From positions 1-7,362 of the forward strand of contig DTZQ01000542.1 of NCBI GenBank assembly GCA_012961305.1: DNA of 7,362 nt, in the 5' to 3' direction. Below are positions 1-5,833 of this stretch, piece by piece (within the stretch, counting starts at the first letter, position 1; each line of letters begins with the position of its first letter). Made by a program: the position numbers and the translations under genes. Below the pieces are notes generated by a model. It was not told where the DNA came from, ran no database searches, and worked only from the letters and a program-made list of their open reading frames with translations. This DNA comes from Armatimonadota bacterium. GTDB taxonomy: Bacteria; Armatimonadota; UBA10988; DTZQ01.

Positions 1-88
1 CCTCCTCAAGGGGCACCAGGTCCATGCCGCAGATGGGACATTCCCCCGGCCGGTCGGACACGTAGGTGGGATGCATCGGGCAGTGGTA
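1..88. repeat. Tandem repeat unit A (metal-binding-domain coding repeat)
   Basis: Bases 1-88 match 124-211 at 86 of 88 positions, giving a period of 123 bp (41 codons). The mismatches are 38/161 and 80/203. Both fall in the third position of a cysteine codon on the minus strand and are silent. The unit begins at the window edge, so it may extend further and more copies may follow to the left. Confidence 0.95.
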
Positions 89-364
89 GCGGGCGGTTTT
101 TTCTCCGGGGGAGATGGTAGTTTCCTCCTCAAGGGGCACCAGGTCCATGCCGCAGATGGGGCATTCCCCCGGCCGGTCGGACACGTAGGTGGGATGCATC
201 GGACAGTGGTATTGGGTCACTTTGGCCTCGGCCTTGGTGGTGGGCCCGGCTCCCCGGCGGCCCCAGAAAGCACCGCTGGCGAAACCCATTATTAGCAGCC
301 CCACTCCTAAAATCACCAGGGGCCAGGAAAGCCGCGGGGGGTTTTTATCCTTCCTCAGGCTCAT
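1..364 (-). CDS. Heavy-metal efflux periplasmic adaptor (CusB-like), N-terminal part with two metal-binding domains
   Basis: This is the N-terminal 121 residues of a protein that runs off the left edge. Residues 1-11 are basic and polar. Residues 12-34 form one hydrophobic segment, read as an uncleaved signal anchor that leaves the rest in the periplasm. Residues 52-80 and 93-121 are two copies of the short heavy-metal-binding domain found at the start of CusB/CzcB-type adaptors: YHCPMHP, then PGECPICGMDLVP. The metal-ligand candidates are C54, H57, C68, C71 and M73, and their equivalents 41 residues later. In this family the adaptor links an inner-membrane RND pump to an outer-membrane channel and can hand metal to the pump. 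The start at 364 is supported by GGAGGAGG six bases upstream (371-378). The gene overlaps the 3' end of the channel gene by 20 nt, so the two are probably translationally coupled. The adaptor barrel and coiled-coil domains lie outside the window, so another protein carrying this domain cannot be excluded. The metal (Cu, Ag, Co, Zn or other) is not determinable. Confidence 0.85.
   Translation of the reverse strand, partial: MSLRKDKNPPRLSWPLVILGVGLLIMGFASGAFWGRRGAGPTTKAEAKVTQYHCPMHPTYVSDRPGECPICGMDLVPLEEETTISPGEKTARYHCPMHPTYVSDRPGECPICGMDLVPLEE
124..211. repeat. Tandem repeat unit B (metal-binding-domain coding repeat)
   Basis: This is the second copy of the 88-bp repeat, encoding the first metal-binding domain of the adaptor in protein order (residues 52-80). 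The 35 bp between the copies (89-123) encode a linker of about 12 residues, roughly EETTISPGEKTAR. Sequence on the far side of this copy (212 onward) is unique. Confidence 0.95.
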
Positions 365-2009
365 GTTCCGCCTCCTCCATTTCCTCCAGCCGCCGGCCGA
401 CCACAAACTCCAACTCGGCCAGGGCCTTTTCGTGGTCGGCCAGGGCCCGATAGTAGCCGATTTGGAAGTTAAACAGGGCAATTTGGTTGTTCAGCAGGGT
501 GATGAAGTCCACCTTGTCCACCATGTACCCGGCTCGGGCCGAGGCCAGGGAGAGTTCAGCCTGGGGAATGAGGCCGGTGGAGAACAGTTCGATTTGGTCG
601 TGGGTCTGCTGGAGGCGGGCCACCAGGTCGCTGATTTTGAACTGAATGGTGTTCCGCAGGGCCTCCAAAGTGCGCTGGGCCTGCTCCCGCTGGGCCTCGG
701 CAGCCCGAATCAGGGGCCACTGTTTGCGGCCCGTGCGCACTGGCAGGTTGGCCGTTACCCCCAAGGTCAGAAAATCCTCGCCAGCCACCGGGTCCATGGC
801 CAGGGCCTCTCGAAAACGGTAACCCAGGCTCACGGTGAAATCAGGCTTCAAGTCCTTGCGGGCCAGGTGCATTCGGGTGTCCATCTGGGCTAAGGTGTGC
901 TGCTGGTATTTCAGCAGGGGCCGCACCCGCAGGGCCAACTGCTGCAATTCCTCCACCTCCCGGTCAAAGGGCGTTTCGGTCAACTCTCCGGGAGCCCCGA
1001 CGGGAGCCTGGGGGGGACGATACAGCAGGGTGTTCAGTTGGGCCTGGACCGTAATTCGCCGCTGGCGCAGTTTAATGAGGTCGTCCAAGATGTGGGAGAC
1101 TGCCACCTGGGCCCGCAGTACGTCCTGCTGTAAACCTTTGCCCACGCTGTATTTGGTCTCCGCCAACTTGGCAAACTCCCGCAGCAGGTCTCGGTTAGCC
1201 TCGGTGATTTGGATGGCCCGGTCCAGGTAGGCCAGTTCATAGTAGGTCTGTTTGACCTGACCGATGATTTCCCGCGCTTTGTCCTCGTACAGCGCGGCAG
1301 TGGCCACTGCGGCTTGGGCGGTGGCCTCTTCCCGCAGAGCCAGTTTACCCCGCGCCGGGAACTTCTGCATGAGCAGCAACTGGAGGCCGGTCATGGGCGT
1401 GCGGTTGAAGGCCAACCGGCCCAGGGGCAGGTTGGAAAACTGTACCCCCAGCAGAGGGTCATCCAGAGTGCCGGCGGCGGGAATGGCCTCGGTCAGGGCC
1501 AGAAGGCGATAGCCCAGGGCTTGCAGTTCCGGGTTGCGGTGCACGGCCCAGGCCGTCAGTCGGTCCAGGGAAGACAGGTCCAGCGGCTCGGTAGGTGACA
1601 GTTCCGGCAGTTCCACCCCCAACTCCCGCAGTTCCGGGGCCAGTTCCTCCAGCAACCGCTCCAGCCGTTCCCGCACTCCGGGCGGGGCCTGCTTCAATTT
1701 CTCCCATTGAGGAGGGCGGGGCCGCCGCAACCGCAAGGCTCCGGGGGCTTCTGCGGCCGGTTCCAGAGCCTCCAGCACCCCCAGCCGTTCCAGAACCCGC
1801 TGGACCATCAGGGCTACCTCGTAGCGAGTGATGGGCTGGGAACCCTTGAAGGTGCCGTCCGGATAGCCCTCCACCAGACCCAAGGCGCTGAGTTCCCGCA
1901 CTGCTTGATAGGCCCAGTGGTTGGGCGGCACGTCGGGAAACATCCCCGCCCTGGCCCCCCTGGCCGCGAGAACCCAGACCAAACTCCCTATTATCCACCT
2001 GTGTTTCAT
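345..2009 (-). CDS. TolC/CusC-family outer-membrane efflux channel with N-terminal SLH domain
   Basis: A 554-residue protein, longer than typical TolC/CusC proteins (about 420-490) because of an N-terminal addition. Residues 1-21 form a signal peptide (MKHR, hydrophobic core, then A19-R20-A21 as an AxA cleavage site). Residues 23-75 are one S-layer homology domain: FPDVPPNHWAYQAV, then GYPDGTFKGSQPITRYE. A charged, proline-rich, coiled-coil-prone linker (80-150) leads to two outer-membrane-efflux repeats at about 155-330 and 350-540. The stretch LPLGRLAFNRTPMTG followed by FPARGK resembles CzcC/CusC-type metal efflux channels. In the family, three copies form a beta-barrel and an alpha-helical periplasmic tunnel for export. 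The SLH domain should bind peptidoglycan or secondary wall polymer and tether the outer membrane (family knowledge). The C-terminus is a run of acidic residues. The ATG start has GGAG close upstream (AGCAGGAGAAGT before the ATG). The adaptor gene follows with a 20-nt overlap. Confidence 0.9.
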   Translation of the reverse strand: MKHRWIIGSLVWVLAARGARAGMFPDVPPNHWAYQAVRELSALGLVEGYPDGTFKGSQPITRYEVALMVQRVLERLGVLEALEPAAEAPGALRLRRPRPPQWEKLKQAPPGVRERLERLLEELAPELRELGVELPELSPTEPLDLSSLDRLTAWAVHRNPELQALGYRLLALTEAIPAAGTLDDPLLGVQFSNLPLGRLAFNRTPMTGLQLLLMQKFPARGKLALREEATAQAAVATAALYEDKAREIIGQVKQTYYELAYLDRAIQITEANRDLLREFAKLAETKYSVGKGLQQDVLRAQVAVSHILDDLIKLRQRRITVQAQLNTLLYRPPQAPVGAPGELTETPFDREVEELQQLALRVRPLLKYQQHTLAQMDTRMHLARKDLKPDFTVSLGYRFREALAMDPVAGEDFLTLGVTANLPVRTGRKQWPLIRAAEAQREQAQRTLEALRNTIQFKISDLVARLQQTHDQIELFSTGLIPQAELSLASARAGYMVDKVDFITLLNNQIALFNFQIGYYRALADHEKALAELEFVVGRRLEEMEEAEHEPEEG

Positions 2010-2077
2010 ACTTCTCCTGCTATTTGCTTTTCTGACGGTGTCCTCTACCCGGGCCGGGCAGATGCCCTTAGCCGTCC

Positions 2078-2099
2078 GGTGGAAAGCACATTTTCCACC
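2078..2099. promoter_or_regulatory. Perfect 8-6-8 inverted repeat upstream of the efflux operon
   Basis: GGTGGAAA (2078-2085), a 6-base spacer and TTTCCACC (2092-2099) form a perfect inverted repeat 69 bp upstream of the channel start codon. It could be an operator for a metal- or redox-responsive repressor, or a hairpin in the 5' leader of the efflux mRNA. No T-run follows on either strand, so a classical terminator is unlikely. I could not assign a convincing -35/-10 pair to the minus strand. Confidence 0.6.
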
Positions 2100-2115
2100 T
2101 ACAATCCCTTACAAT
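2100..2115. repeat. Direct repeat TACAAT x2 at 10-bp spacing
   Basis: TACAAT occurs at 2100-2105 and again at 2110-2115, exactly one helical turn apart and directly abutting the 2078-2099 inverted repeat. Same-face spacing is what a regulator binding half-sites would use, but six-base repeats in an AT-rich intergenic region can arise by chance. Confidence 0.35.
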
Positions 2116-2170
2116 TAAGCCAGACTCCGCTGTGGTCATTGGGTTCCCTAAATTTTTTTGGCCCCAGGGG

Positions 2171-2199
2171 TTGACAGAGTTGCTTTTCCGTGCTATAAT
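2171..2199 (+). promoter_or_regulatory. Full-consensus sigma-70 promoter for the Rrf2-nadA unit
   Basis: TTGACA at 2171-2176 and TATAAT at 2194-2199 both match the housekeeping consensus exactly, separated by the optimal 17 bp. Transcription would start near 2205-2207, giving a leader of about 40 nt before the Rrf2 start codon. A promoter this strong is normally held in check by a repressor, which fits a regulator gene controlling itself. Confidence 0.9.
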
Positions 2200-2205
2200 A
2201 TCTAC

Positions 2206-2221
2206 AAAGTTGATAGACTTT
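2206..2221. promoter_or_regulatory. Candidate operator at the transcription start (AAAGT-N6-ACTTT)
   Basis: AAAGT (2206-2210) and ACTTT (2217-2221) are perfect inverted arms around TGATAG, lying on the predicted transcription start just downstream of the -10 box. A protein bound here would block initiation. The location fits autorepression by the Rrf2 protein encoded immediately downstream. The arms are only 5 bp, so this is suggestive, not established. Confidence 0.4.
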
Positions 2222-2245
2222 ATGGATAAAGGGGAGGGATGCCCG

Positions 2246-2689
2246 ATGAAACTCTCCACGAAAGCACGCTATGGAATGCGGGCCTTGGTGGATTTGGCCC
2301 GTCACTATGAGAATGGGCCGGTGGCGCTCAAAGACATCGCGGAGCGGCAGGGCCTGTCCAAGAAGTATCTGGAGCACATAGTGGCATCCCTCCGGGCCGC
2401 GGGCTTTGTCCTGGCCCTCCCCGGAGCCCACGGCGGCCATGTCCTCGCCAAGCCGCCCGCCGAAATACAGGTGAGTGAGGTTTTGAAGGTGTTAGAAGGT
2501 TCCCTCGCCCCTGCGGAGTGTTTGGAGCATCCCGAATGCTGTGACCGGACCAGTTTCTGCGTGACCAGAGACCTGTGGGAGGAGTTACACCAGGCCATGG
2601 CCCGGGTGTTGGAGGCGACGACTTTACAGGATTTGGTGGAACGCGAGCGGCAGAAGGCTCAAAAGCGGGAGGCCATGTACTACATTTAA
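2246..2689 (+). CDS. Rrf2-family Fe-S transcriptional regulator (IscR-like)
   Basis: A 147-residue regulator of normal Rrf2 length. It opens with the family signature MKLSTKARYGMRALVDLA. A winged helix-turn-helix covers about residues 8-70 (VALKDIAERQGLSKKYLEHI as the DNA-reading region, GAHGGHVLAKP as the wing), followed by the dimerisation helix and C-terminal helix. Cysteines C92, C98, C99 and C105 sit where IscR of E. coli has its [2Fe-2S] ligands C92, C98 and C104, so cluster binding is likely and the protein may sense iron, Fe-S or redox status. The ATG at 2246 is preceded by GGGGAGGGA (2231-2239). The same frame is open back to 2132, but that extension overlaps the promoter and lacks family similarity. 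The gene lies 27 nt upstream of nadA, in the same direction, behind a strong promoter. The target genes are unknown; its own operon is the first candidate. Confidence 0.92.
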   Translation: MKLSTKARYGMRALVDLARHYENGPVALKDIAERQGLSKKYLEHIVASLRAAGFVLALPGAHGGHVLAKPPAEIQVSEVLKVLEGSLAPAECLEHPECCDRTSFCVTRDLWEELHQAMARVLEATTLQDLVERERQKAQKREAMYYI

Positions 2690-2716
2690 CGCTCAGAGGG
2701 GAGTAAAGGCAGAGCA

Positions 2717-3643
2717 ATGAAACGCGGTAAGGAAGATCGTCTAAGGGCCGAGATTGAGCGGCTTAAGCAGGAACGTAAGGCCATCATTTTGGCCCACAAC
2801 TATCAGCCGGGAGAGGTACAGGACCTCGCCGATTATGTGGGCGATTCTCTGGGCCTGAGCCAGCAGGCTGCCCGGACCGACGCGGAAGTCATCGTCTTCT
2901 GCGGCGTGCATTTCATGGCCGAAACAGCCTCTATTCTCTGCCCGGAGAAGACTGTACTCATGCCCGACCCCACCGCCGGCTGCCCTATGGCTGACATGGT
3001 AGACGTGGAGGGCCTGCAGGCCCTGAAACGGGAACATCCTCAAGCCCTGGTGGTGGCTTACGTCAACACCACTGCAGCGGTGAAGGCCGAAAGTGACCTC
3101 TGCTGTACCTCGGCCAATGCGGCCAAGGTCATTGCTTCCCTGGAACCGGAGCGGGAGATAATCTTCGTCCCGGACAAGTATTTAGGCCAGTACACCGCTT
3201 CCCAGTTGGGCGACTCCCGAAGGTTCGTGTTCTGGAACGGTTTCTGCCCCAGCCACGTCCGCATCCTGCCAGAACACATCCAGCAGCAGCGGGCGGAGCA
3301 TCCCGAAGCCCTGGTCATGGTCCACCCGGAGTGCCTGCCAGAGGTCACGGCGCTGGCCGATGAAGTTCTGAGCACCAGCGGAATGTGTCGGGTGGCCCGG
3401 GAAACAACCCGCCGGGAGGTCATTGTGGGGACGGAAACAGGCATCTTGCATCGCCTGCGCCGGGAGAACCCGGACAAGCGTTTCTATCCGGCCACAGAAC
3501 TCTGTGTCTGCCCTAACATGAAGAAAAACTCTTTGGAGAAAGTGCTGTGGGCCCTGCAGGAGATGAAATACGAGGTGAAAGTGCCGGAGGAAGTGCGGGT
3601 GCGGGCTTGGGCCGCGGTGGAACGCATGTTGGCGGTGACTTAA
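2717..3643 (+). CDS. nadA: Quinolinate synthase NadA
   Basis: A 308-residue protein, the size of the compact NadA type (about 300 residues in Thermotoga and Pyrococcus; E. coli is longer). It condenses iminoaspartate with dihydroxyacetone phosphate to quinolinate in de novo NAD synthesis, using an oxygen-sensitive [4Fe-4S] cluster. Diagnostic segments are ILAHNYQPGEVQDLADYVGDS (from about residue 24), FCGVHFMAETA (61-71), PDPTAGCPMADM, YVNTTAAVKAESD and NGFCPSH. Likely cluster cysteines are C89 (AGCPMAD), C177 (GFCPSH) and C265 (CPNMKK); C263 lies two residues before the last and is an alternative. The ATG at 2717 sits behind AGGGGAG at 2697-2703, a somewhat long spacing. It is probably co-transcribed with the Rrf2 gene. 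An Fe-S regulator controlling an Fe-S enzyme of NAD synthesis is plausible (inference). nadB and nadC are not in the window, so the iminoaspartate source (NadB or aspartate dehydrogenase) is not shown. Confidence 0.97.
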   Translation: MKRGKEDRLRAEIERLKQERKAIILAHNYQPGEVQDLADYVGDSLGLSQQAARTDAEVIVFCGVHFMAETASILCPEKTVLMPDPTAGCPMADMVDVEGLQALKREHPQALVVAYVNTTAAVKAESDLCCTSANAAKVIASLEPEREIIFVPDKYLGQYTASQLGDSRRFVFWNGFCPSHVRILPEHIQQQRAEHPEALVMVHPECLPEVTALADEVLSTSGMCRVARETTRREVIVGTETGILHRLRRENPDKRFYPATELCVCPNMKKNSLEKVLWALQEMKYEVKVPEEVRVRAWAAVERMLAVT

Positions 3644-3647
3644 GTCG

Positions 3648-3679
3648 CTGGATGCAGGATGCCAGCATCAAGCATCCAG
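3648..3679. repeat. Long imperfect palindrome after nadA (GGATGC/GCATCC motif)
   Basis: Five bases after the nadA stop, CTGGATGC (3648-3655) pairs with GCATCCAG (3672-3679), and inside it GATGC (3658-3662) pairs with GCATC (3665-3669), separated by a 2x2 internal loop. The RNA would form a 13-bp stem. No U-run follows, so intrinsic termination is uncertain. The internal repetition of a GGATGC word on both arms looks more like a dispersed extragenic palindrome than a unique terminator. It could still protect the 3' end of the nadA mRNA. Confidence 0.6.
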
Positions 3680-3749
3680 TATCGCGGTGGGGAGAGGGGG
3701 GTATCTCACGCATCACGGTCTCAACGAACGAGAAAGCGAGGAAGCAATT

Positions 3750-4148
3750 ATGGAAAGACGGCCTAAAGTTCTGGTGATTGAGGACGACCGCGACATGGTG
3801 GAGGCGTTGCGGAGCACTTTGGAGATGGCTTCTTATGAGGTGATTGTGGCCTACGGGGGACAGGAAGGCGTCGAGAAAACCAGGCAGGAAAGGCCCGATG
3901 TCATCATCCTGGACCTCATGATGCCGGAGAAAGACGGTTTTGTGGTTTGTCAGGAATTGAAGAGCGATCCCGAATGTGCGGACATTCCCATTCTGGTGCT
4001 CACCTCCATCGCCGACCATCTTTACCACACCCGCTACGCCCAGAGCATGGGCTTGATGCTGGAAGCCGAGGACTACATTGACAAACCGGTGCAGGCCCAA
4101 CAGTTGGTGCAGCGGCTGAATCAACTGCTGGCCCGGCAGCGAGCCTGA
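3750..4148 (+). CDS. Stand-alone response regulator receiver domain
   Basis: A 132-residue protein made of a single CheY-like receiver domain with no output domain. All phosphorylation landmarks are present: the acidic pair D12-D13 (VLVIEDD), the phosphoacceptor D55 (IILDLMMPEKDG), T85 (LVLTS) and K112-P113 (DYIDKP). A few extra residues (GLMLEAEDYI) lie before the lysine. The start at 3750 is preceded by GAGGAA (3738-3743). The frame is open upstream to 3687, but that extension (about 21 residues) is not receiver-like and includes the leader of the mRNA. In the family such proteins act through phosphorylation-dependent protein contacts or as phosphorelay intermediates. No histidine kinase is visible. 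It sits 160 nt upstream of hdrC in the same direction, so a link to the Hdr complex or its expression is possible but is inference. Confidence 0.93.
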   Translation: MERRPKVLVIEDDRDMVEALRSTLEMASYEVIVAYGGQEGVEKTRQERPDVIILDLMMPEKDGFVVCQELKSDPECADIPILVLTSIADHLYHTRYAQSMGLMLEAEDYIDKPVQAQQLVQRLNQLLARQRA

Positions 4149-4189
4149 GGTTGAGGTGGGGAATAAAGACTGGCGACAAAGGGATGTTG

Positions 4190-4253
4190 CCCTAACCCCC
4201 GTCCCCTGCTTGCAGGGGATAGCCCCCGTACCCGGGGAGAGGGAGATGGGTTA
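4190..4253. repeat. Branched palindromic intergenic element between response regulator and hdrC
   Basis: TAACCC (4193-4198) pairs with GGGTTA (4248-4253) and encloses two GC hairpins: CCCCTGC-TT-GCAGGGG (4203-4218) and CCCCG-TACC-CGGGG (4224-4237). The general look (CCCTAACCCC at the left, GGGGAGAGGG towards the right) resembles the dispersed C-rich/G-rich extragenic palindromes common in many bacterial genomes. This resemblance is from pattern memory, not from a search. It could attenuate or uncouple transcription between the response regulator and hdr genes. Confidence 0.6.
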
Positions 4254-4280
4254 CCGAACCCGGCCGTCAAATCTCATGGG

Positions 4281-4296
4281 TCCCGAATGAACGGGA
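4281..4296. promoter_or_regulatory. Small palindrome upstream of hdrC (TCCCG-N6-CGGGA)
   Basis: TCCCG (4281-4285) and CGGGA (4292-4296) are perfect inverted arms immediately before the hdrC ribosome binding site AAGGAG (4297-4302). It could be an operator or a hairpin that affects access to the Shine-Dalgarno sequence. No clear -35/-10 was found nearby, and the arms are short. Confidence 0.3.
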
Positions 4297-4308
4297 AAGG
4301 AGAAAAAA

Positions 4309-4929
4309 ATGGCATCCTCAGCAACGAGCATAACTCCCAATGCCTCCTTTCTGCGCGAGGTCGAGGAGGCCAGCGGGCAGAAGATTTCCCCCTGTTATCA
4401 GTGCGTTAAGTGTTCCAACGGCTGTCCGGTGAACTTCGCCATGGACTTTCTGCCCCATCAACTCCTGCGGATGATACAGGTGGGCCTGAAGGAAAAGGTG
4501 CTGCAAAGTTCGACCATCTGGCTGTGCGCTTCCTGTGAGACCTGCACAACCCGCTGTCCCAACGATATTGACCTCGCCGGACTCATGGACATCCTGCGGC
4601 AGATGGCCGTCCGGGAAGGGGTCCCGCTGGGGCAGGAGAACATCTTACTTTTTCACACCCTTTTCCTCTCCGCCATTCGGGCCCGGGGACGCCTCTACGA
4701 AGTGGGATTGATTGGACGGTACAAACTGAGGAGCGGCGCCTGGCTGCAGGACCTCGCCTTGGGCTGGGAGATGTTCCGGCGGGGCAAACTGAAACTGCGT
4801 CCCAGTACGGTGCAGAGTCAGGAGCAAATTCGCGCTATTTTCGCCCGAGCGGCGGAAAAGGGCCAGAGTACTTGTTTACCGCGTCTGAATGCACCGCAGA
4901 GACCCGGGGGAAGTCGGGAAACGCGGTAA
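4309..4929 (+). CDS. hdrC: Heterodisulfide reductase subunit C-like [4Fe-4S] protein HdrC
   Basis: A 206-residue protein with the two cluster motifs of HdrC: C29-x2-C32-x2-C35-x3-C39-P and C73-x2-C76-x2-C79-x3-C83-P, separated by the usual helical spacer (about 40-72) that contains MDFLPHQLLRMIQVGLKE. In Hdr complexes HdrC is cytoplasmic and wires electrons from the flavin subunit HdrA to the catalytic HdrB. No membrane helices of the HdrE or DsrM type are visible, so a soluble HdrABC-type complex is indicated. The N-terminus and clusters are well conserved. The last 20 or so residues, rich in Pro, Arg and Gly, look like a non-conserved tail. The start is fixed by AAGGAG seven to twelve bases upstream. 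hdrB follows after 25 nt. In bacteria the true oxidant is often not CoM-S-S-CoB, so the name describes family, not proven substrate. Confidence 0.93.
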   Translation: MASSATSITPNASFLREVEEASGQKISPCYQCVKCSNGCPVNFAMDFLPHQLLRMIQVGLKEKVLQSSTIWLCASCETCTTRCPNDIDLAGLMDILRQMAVREGVPLGQENILLFHTLFLSAIRARGRLYEVGLIGRYKLRSGAWLQDLALGWEMFRRGKLKLRPSTVQSQEQIRAIFARAAEKGQSTCLPRLNAPQRPGGSRETR

Positions 4930-4954
4930 ACTACGGAATTAGAGGAGACGGACC

Positions 4955-5824
4955 GTGGAGTTTTCCTATTATCCGGGCTGTGTCCTCCATTCGACGGCGT
5001 GGGAATATGACGCTTCGCTCCGGGCGGTGTGCGAGCGGTTGGGCATCCGCCTGTGGGAATTGGAGGATTGGAACTGCTGTGGGGCCACTTCGGCCCACAG
5101 TCTCAACGGGGAACTGGCCCTGCTGCTGCCCGCCCGCAACCTGGTCATCGCTGAACAGCAAGGCTTAGATTTGCTGGTGCCCTGTGCTGCCTGTTACCAT
5201 CGCTCCAAGGCTACCGCCGTCCTGCTGGCTACCGACCCCGCCGCCCGGGCGAAGGTTGAAGAGGTGTTCGAGCAGCCCTACGAGGGGCGGTTCCAAATCC
5301 GCCATCTCTTAGAAGTGCTCGGAGAAGAAAGTACCTTGCAGCAACTGCGGGAACGGGTGCAGCGGCCCCTCACGGGCCTGAAGGCGGTCTCCTACTACGG
5401 CTGTCTGCTCGTGCGACCGCCGAAAGTGACCGGCGCGGCAAACTACGAGGCCCCAGACAGCATGGACCGCATCCTCGCCGTTCTGGGTGCGACTCCGCTG
5501 CCCTGGTCTTACAAAACCGATTGCTGTGGTGGGGGGTTGGCCCTGACCCGGCCGGATGTGGTGGAGAGGTTGGTGGATAGATTGTGCACCATGGCCCAGG
5601 AAGCAGGGGCCGAGTGCATCGTCACCGCTTGTCCCCTGTGCCAGTCCAACCTCGACCTGCGTCAGCAGCAGGCCGCGGCCAGGTTTGGGCGGGATTACGA
5701 ACTGCCGGTGTTTTACCTTTCCGAATTGGTGGCTTTAGCCCTGGACGGCCCCCAGATGGCCCGCTGGTGGGGCAAACATCTGGTCGAGCCGGGAAAATTG
5801 CTGCGGGCCAAAGGGTGGGAGTAG
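4955..5824 (+). CDS. hdrB: Heterodisulfide reductase subunit B-like protein HdrB (two CCG domains)
   Basis: A 289-residue protein with two CCG (DUF224) domains. Domain 1 has C9 (YYPGC), C41-C42 (NCCGA), C77 and C80 (PCAACY). Domain 2 has C150 (YYGC), C190-C191 (DCCGGG), C226 and C229 (ACPLCQSNLD). All ten cysteines that bind the two non-cubane [4Fe-4S] clusters in structurally characterised archaeal HdrB have counterparts, so disulfide-type reductase chemistry is plausible. HdrB is the catalytic subunit and receives electrons from HdrC. The start codon is GTG at 4955, chosen because AGAGGAGA lies at 4941-4948 and the conserved FSYYPGC begins at residue 3. The gene lies 25 nt after hdrC and 9 nt before hdrA, so it is within an operon. 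The substrate cannot be read from the sequence: methanogen coenzymes are unlikely in a bacterium, and a small-molecule disulfide or another acceptor is possible. Confidence 0.95.
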   Translation: MEFSYYPGCVLHSTAWEYDASLRAVCERLGIRLWELEDWNCCGATSAHSLNGELALLLPARNLVIAEQQGLDLLVPCAACYHRSKATAVLLATDPAARAKVEEVFEQPYEGRFQIRHLLEVLGEESTLQQLRERVQRPLTGLKAVSYYGCLLVRPPKVTGAANYEAPDSMDRILAVLGATPLPWSYKTDCCGGGLALTRPDVVERLVDRLCTMAQEAGAECIVTACPLCQSNLDLRQQQAAARFGRDYELPVFYLSELVALALDGPQMARWWGKHLVEPGKLLRAKGWE

Positions 5825-5833
5825 GAAACTACC

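Noticed and set aside
1..211. CRISPR-like direct repeats
   Set aside because: Only two copies are seen, they are in frame with codon-preserving differences, and they encode metal-binding domains in a gene.
189..893. 234-codon plus-strand frame across the efflux genes
   Set aside because: Antisense to two well-supported genes; its low-complexity Gly/Gln/Leu-rich content is typical of a shadow frame.
2132..2245. N-terminal extension of the Rrf2 protein starting at 2132
   Set aside because: It would run through the consensus promoter and has no family similarity; the ATG at 2246 has a strong ribosome binding site and begins the Rrf2 signature.
2010..2245. Riboswitch or NAD-sensing leader upstream of nadA
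   Set aside because: The leader before the Rrf2 gene is only about 40 nt and shows no complex fold; the 27 nt before nadA are too short for a known NAD riboswitch.
3648..3679. Intrinsic terminator for nadA
   Set aside because: The stem is strong but no run of T follows, so I list it as a palindromic repeat instead.
3687..3749. 21-residue N-terminal extension of the response regulator
   Set aside because: The receiver fold begins at MERRPKVLVIEDD, and GAGGAA precedes the ATG at 3750; the extension is not conserved-looking.
4872..5168. 98-codon frame bridging hdrC and hdrB
   Set aside because: It overlaps both genes in a different frame and lacks any motif; hdrC and hdrB are supported by full cysteine sets.
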